22,763 nucleotides of DNA. It comes from Elysia marginata (lineage: Eukaryota; Mollusca; Gastropoda; Plakobranchidae). Made by a program: the position numbers and the translations under genes. Below are positions 19,746-22,763 of the stretch, one piece after another. Each line of letters begins with the position of its first letter. The first letter of the stretch is position 1. The DNA is taken from NCBI GenBank assembly GCA_019649035.1, contig BMAT01000195.1:42121-64883 (forward strand), given 5' to 3'. The notes beneath the pieces are model-generated. The model saw only the letters and a program-made list of their open reading frames with translations. It was not told where the DNA came from and did not search any database.

Positions 19746-20370
19746 CTGAGCAAGGATAGACCAAATGACAAAAATAATTTACATGCTTTTCTATCATGAG
19801 GGCTGTCCATGATGCGGACTTTTACTCTAACCCTAATCTGCAGAGTACTTTTGCCTCTGCTAAATCTTGCTCTACTCTTCCATTAGAAAAACAACTGTTA
19901 ACAAACTCCCTTGGTATTAGCGAGTGATGTAGGTAAGGTAAGTTTAAAGTTTAAAGTGGACTTTAACGAAAATGTGATAGCTTGCTTTACGAGTCTGCTT
20001 TTAATGAACAAAGTTTTCCACAATACGATAGTGTAAAATGAAAAAAAATCTGCGGGGCATCTCTAGCGATTTCGCACAAAGGCTGTTTAGAAAAGGTAAA
20101 ATACCACTATATAACGTCTAAATTGTAAGCCTGTGGTGAAAATCATGATTTCTTTTTGTTTCCTAAATTTGTAAAAAAAAATTTGGTAGGTTATAATCAC
20201 AAAGGGTCGGCTAACAAAATGAGAAAATGGAGCGAGAGTGGCAGTAGAGCTGTATCGATAAGTAGAATCAAGTATGTGTAAGGGTAACTGTAACACAACT
20301 GTATAACTGTAAGTACAAACGAATCTAGTATTACAGTCAAGCAATTTTACTCTCAAGTCGAGCTTGAAAC

Positions 20371-20403
20371 CTCCCCCCCCCTCTCTCTCTCTCACGCTCT
20401 CTC

Positions 20404-20477
<74 letters not shown>

Positions 20478-20497
20478 AATCTATCTATCTATCTCTG
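20371..20497 (+). repeat. Compound microsatellite C8-(CT)n-(ATCT)n
   Basis: A C run, a CT array and then about 22 ATCT units with one interruption (CAAT near 20476). Likely hypervariable. Confidence 0.96.
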
Positions 20498-20614
20498 ATA
20501 CCCTCTTGTCATATCTCTCCCCTTCGTACCTTATTTAAGCGGCACCTTAAATTAAAAGAGCGAATAACAACTAACAAGATCACCAAAACACGAGACTGAA
20601 CTTAAAATTTTTGG

Positions 20615-20690
20615 CCCCGTGGTGACTCTGGGCAGTCTCATATGGACTGGGAATTGGGAAGTGCTCCCTTGCGACTCTCTGGGGTGAGGT
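20615..20690. repeat. Dispersed repeat, copy B
   Basis: The GGACTGGGAATTGGGAAGTG segment followed by CTCCCTTGCGACTCT (20643-20678) matches copy A at 8481-8517 in the same orientation. Similarity appears to fade on both sides within about 60-70 bp. Confidence 0.5.
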
Positions 20691-21637
20691 TTAGTAATGT
20701 TCTATTAACTTAACTGACAGAATTCCTACCCTTAACTCTTAAAATTAGTCAAGGAGTTCTAACCACACATATATTATAAAAAGTACACGTTATTTATTTG
20801 TCAATGTATTGTGTCGTCCAGCATGAACTTACAAAAAATTATCTTATCATCTTACCAAACAGGGTCACATGAAGAATAGAAAGCACAAGGGAAAAAAGTA
20901 ATGACTCAGCAAAAAAAGTTCTACAGGCACAGTCTTGGAGAATCGTTTTTAGAATTGTGTTTTCTTATACCTCGCTGGGAAGCAATCTTAAATTAAGAGT
21001 TGCGGTACAAACGATGTAGAATCAATGTAAATTACAAGACTATAAAAATACTAGAAATTCAACCAGTAAAAAAACTTATTCTCTCATAGTCATCATCAAG
21101 GGAAGAAAAATACGTGTTACTGTTAACATAAGTCTGATAAAAAAAAGTGAATAACTGCAAAAGTATACGCTTTATTTTAAAATTTTGCCAGGTTTAGAGT
21201 TTCAAGATAATGGAGTAAGTCATCATTTGCGACTGAATTATTATAAAGACAATTACCACATCGCTACACGAACAATCGCGAATGTGTTTAGAGTGCAAAA
21301 TTATTGTTCTTGCCCGCAAGCAATGGCTTCAAAGAGGAAGTTTTTCAAAAGAAATATGAAGCTGCGCTCTAATCGCATTTCCAATACAATTTTCAAGGTC
21401 TGCACAAAATTGATTTATACTTACCGAATTCCAGCGTTCTAGAAAACATTTCCATTACGCTACACGCACTTTAATCCTTTTCTAATTTTTCCCAAAATTT
21501 TTTAACACCATGTAATTTTTAACATTTTAAAAGTTTTATCGCCTGACTCTTCTATGAAAAGCTCTTTTCGTGACTAACAGAACTGTGTAAAAGTAGCTGA
21601 CACAGTGTCAAGAAAATAGCAACGTAATGCAACCTAC

Positions 21638-21708
21638 CTCGTTAAGTTTTCTATGGGTAGTTAAAGCGATGTTTTCATGTCTTCTTAACTTTTCGTATAG
21701 GTGTTTTT
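21638..21708 (-). CDS. IRAG1-like: IRAG-like exon: basic amphipathic helix segment
   Basis: A 71-nt exon on the minus strand. The acceptor is gtgaacag at its upstream side and the donor is GAG|GTAGGT. Two leading bases complete a codon from an unseen upstream exon (phase 1 in). It then encodes KHLYEKLRRHENIALTTHRK followed by LNE, and ends in phase 0. That joins directly in frame to the next exon, which starts NNLAIKKQ. The peptide is rich in K, R, E and L at helical spacing, so it probably forms an amphipathic or coiled helix upstream of the proline-rich linker. I do not recognise a named motif in it. Support is the clean reading frame, both splice sites and the phase match. The frame has a stop immediately upstream of the acceptor, which supports a boundary there. 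Confidence 0.68.
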
Positions 21709-22415
21709 CTGTTCACAGGCACAACCGTAAAGTGTCTGTGAGACAGGCACTATGCTAGCGTAAACTATGTTGACCCGAATAATAACCCTTCTCGGCAGAC
21801 CGATCAAGCGTAGAAACAGGTTGCTTTCAGGCCCGTATTTTTAGGCTGTGTTGAAGGTCTAGCGGTGGTGGTATTTTCTCCCCCCCTGGCAGAATAAAAT
21901 GCCTGAATGGACAGGCATACGTAATCGTGCTTCCACTGGCCAGAGTAGAACCTACCCTAAAGTAGATCCCAAGCTTTGTATGCTCTAATATTGCAGTGAC
22001 CCTAGCGAAATGAATCTTGATTGACCTGAGTAAAGCCTTAGAAAAGCGACTAATTGGAGCAACAACAGGTTCCGGTAGGCTTAGTAAAGAAGGTTGCGTT
22101 CTATTGGTAATTGTGAAAAAGCTCGATTGCTGCTACTATTCGAGAATACGTAAGACAATCTGTGATGAGAGTAGAGCATTAGCGCAAAGTTCTGTGTTTC
22201 CTGCCTGGAAGAGCTTCCGGAGATGTTAACGTATCCAAAAAATTGTGGGCATTTTTACGTTAGGGAAATTCTGGGTGTGATGTAAAGAGCGGGACAAAAC
22301 ACAAACCACAGCCTAATTTGGATACAATCTTTTAATTTATGAGAAACGATATTTTCCCTGCCATGTACTCGCCTAAAATGAAGTAGACATTTTTAACCGA
22401 GCACCCTCTCTCTCT

Positions 22416-22477
<62 letters not shown>

Positions 22478-22763
22478 ATCTCTCTCTCACTCTCTCACTC
22501 TCTCCCCTTTCTCTCTCAGCATCTCTGAAGAAAACCTTTACAGCTTAATGTCGATGCAATCATTTACTTTACCAAAATGCTTTGTCTAAGTTTTCTCGTT
22601 TAACAATGCCCCTCTCTTATACCTAAATAAGTAAAAAGGTAACATTAATTTGGATTTTTTCCTGTAAAGGATCGAAAGAGAAAAATACAAAAATGATATT
22701 ATAAAGAAGATTCTCCGTTTAGAATGTGTTTGACTTCAATTTTTTTTGTTGTTTTTTTTTTTT
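21709..22763. other. Intron upstream of the first visible exon
   Basis: No supported exon. It contains a long CT array (22404-22519) and ends in a T-rich run (22740-22763). A 70-codon plus-strand frame (22017-22229) lacks ATG and recognisable homology. Confidence 0.55.
22404..22519 (+). repeat. CT-rich microsatellite
   Basis: About 115 bp of CT repeat with interruptions (CATT, TTTCTATC, CACTCTCTCACT). The longest pure stretch is about 50 bp. Confidence 0.95.

Larger units (their letters stand above)
19746..21637. other. Intron
   Basis: Intron between the first two exons of the window. It contains the microsatellite at 20371-20497 and dispersed repeat copy B at about 20620-20690. An 85-codon plus-strand frame at 21185-21442 has no recognisable domain and no splice or promoter support. 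Confidence 0.6.
1030..21708 (-). other. IRAG1-like: Multi-exon gene, IRAG1/MRVI1-LRMP family homologue (partial, both ends outside window)
   Basis: Nine supported and two candidate exons on the minus strand join with compatible phases into about 425 codons (about 470 with both candidates). Vertebrate IRAG1 (MRVI1) is an ER tail-anchored coiled-coil protein that binds the IP3 receptor and cGMP-dependent kinase I-beta and is a kinase substrate; LRMP/Jaw1/IRAG2 is its paralogue. The identification rests on the coiled-coil core. The predicted segments LSLAFKTDKLTLDQR, SSRAEVFGAVQQE and KAMEVMVLYTENLRR match, in order and spacing, remembered human segments such as LTLAFRNDSYTLESR, SSRAEMVGAVRQE and KATEVMMQYVENLKR. 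The C-terminal membrane anchor expected for the family is not seen and should lie beyond base 1. The N-terminus should lie beyond base 22763. The function in this animal is inferred from the family. I am confident of the family and less sure of which paralogue group it belongs to and of the linker exons. Confidence 0.9.

Noticed and set aside
21957-22002. Exon-like block on the minus strand (VTAILEHTKLGIYFR) with donor GTAGGT
   Set aside because: It would end in phase 0, but the next exon (21708) needs phase 1; no other exon links them, so I treat it as chance.
22017-22229. 70-codon plus-strand frame beginning IDLSKALEKRLIG
   Set aside because: No ATG, no recognisable domain, no splice or promoter support; strand opposite to the gene.
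1-22763. Bacterial-type systems, CRISPR arrays, phage or viral genes
   Set aside because: No direct-repeat arrays with spacers, no operon-like ORFs, and no recognisable viral or transposase domains on either strand.

Overview
This looks like nuclear DNA from an animal, probably a mollusc (inference). It is AT-rich. Short coding pieces with GT/AG borders are separated by kilobase-scale non-coding stretches. There are several tRNA-derived SINE heads and many CT/GA/CA/ATCT simple repeats. No bacterial gene layout, rRNA gene, CRISPR array or intact transposase was seen, and most of the longer open frames are chance.

One gene, on the minus strand, accounts for the window. Conceptual splicing gives an interior part of an IRAG1/MRVI1-LRMP (IRAG2/Jaw1) family protein, the IP3-receptor-associated cGMP-kinase substrate family. 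In transcription order the supported exons are 21708-21638, 19745-19366, 10786-10756, 9972-9832, 8839-8708, 7931-7834, 4758 (or 4769)-4701, 3543-3463 and 1310-1030. Two further candidate exons, each exactly 66 nt and in the same phase, lie at 16607-16542 and 5424-5359 and would be frame-neutral cassettes. The N-terminal exons, and the C-terminal exons that should carry the tail-anchor membrane segment, lie outside the window. The best-supported part is the coiled-coil core (10786 to 7834). It follows the vertebrate family almost segment by segment: a 'KLGLS' entry, an acidic 'SEKEVES' turn, 'LSLAFKTDKLTLDQR', 'SSRAEVFGAVQQE' and 'KAMEVMVLYTENLRR'.

Region by region: 1-1029 is downstream intron with a tRNA-like SINE. 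1030-5424 holds the low-complexity, Ser-rich C-terminal linker exons between purine-rich repeats and degenerate tandem repeats. 5425-7833 is intron with a second SINE and a 60-bp CT array. 7834-10786 is the dense coiled-coil exon cluster. 10787-19365 is a long intron, broken only by the candidate 66-nt exon at 16.5 kb; it contains GA/CA tracts, a third tRNA-like element, a decayed reading frame at 13.3-13.7 kb, a 140-bp MITE-like element at 15.25 kb and a ~60-bp minisatellite at 17.0-17.4 kb. 19366-21708 holds the Pro/Ser-rich linker exon and an upstream helical exon. The rest is intron with a CT array.

The most interesting points are the gene's putative regulated architecture and the MITE-like element. 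The two 66-nt phase-2 cassette candidates flank the coiled coil, and the first would add basic kinase-type sites (RKFS, RKRSS) just before it. Exon borders and family assignment come from reading the sequence; no alignment or RNA data were available.
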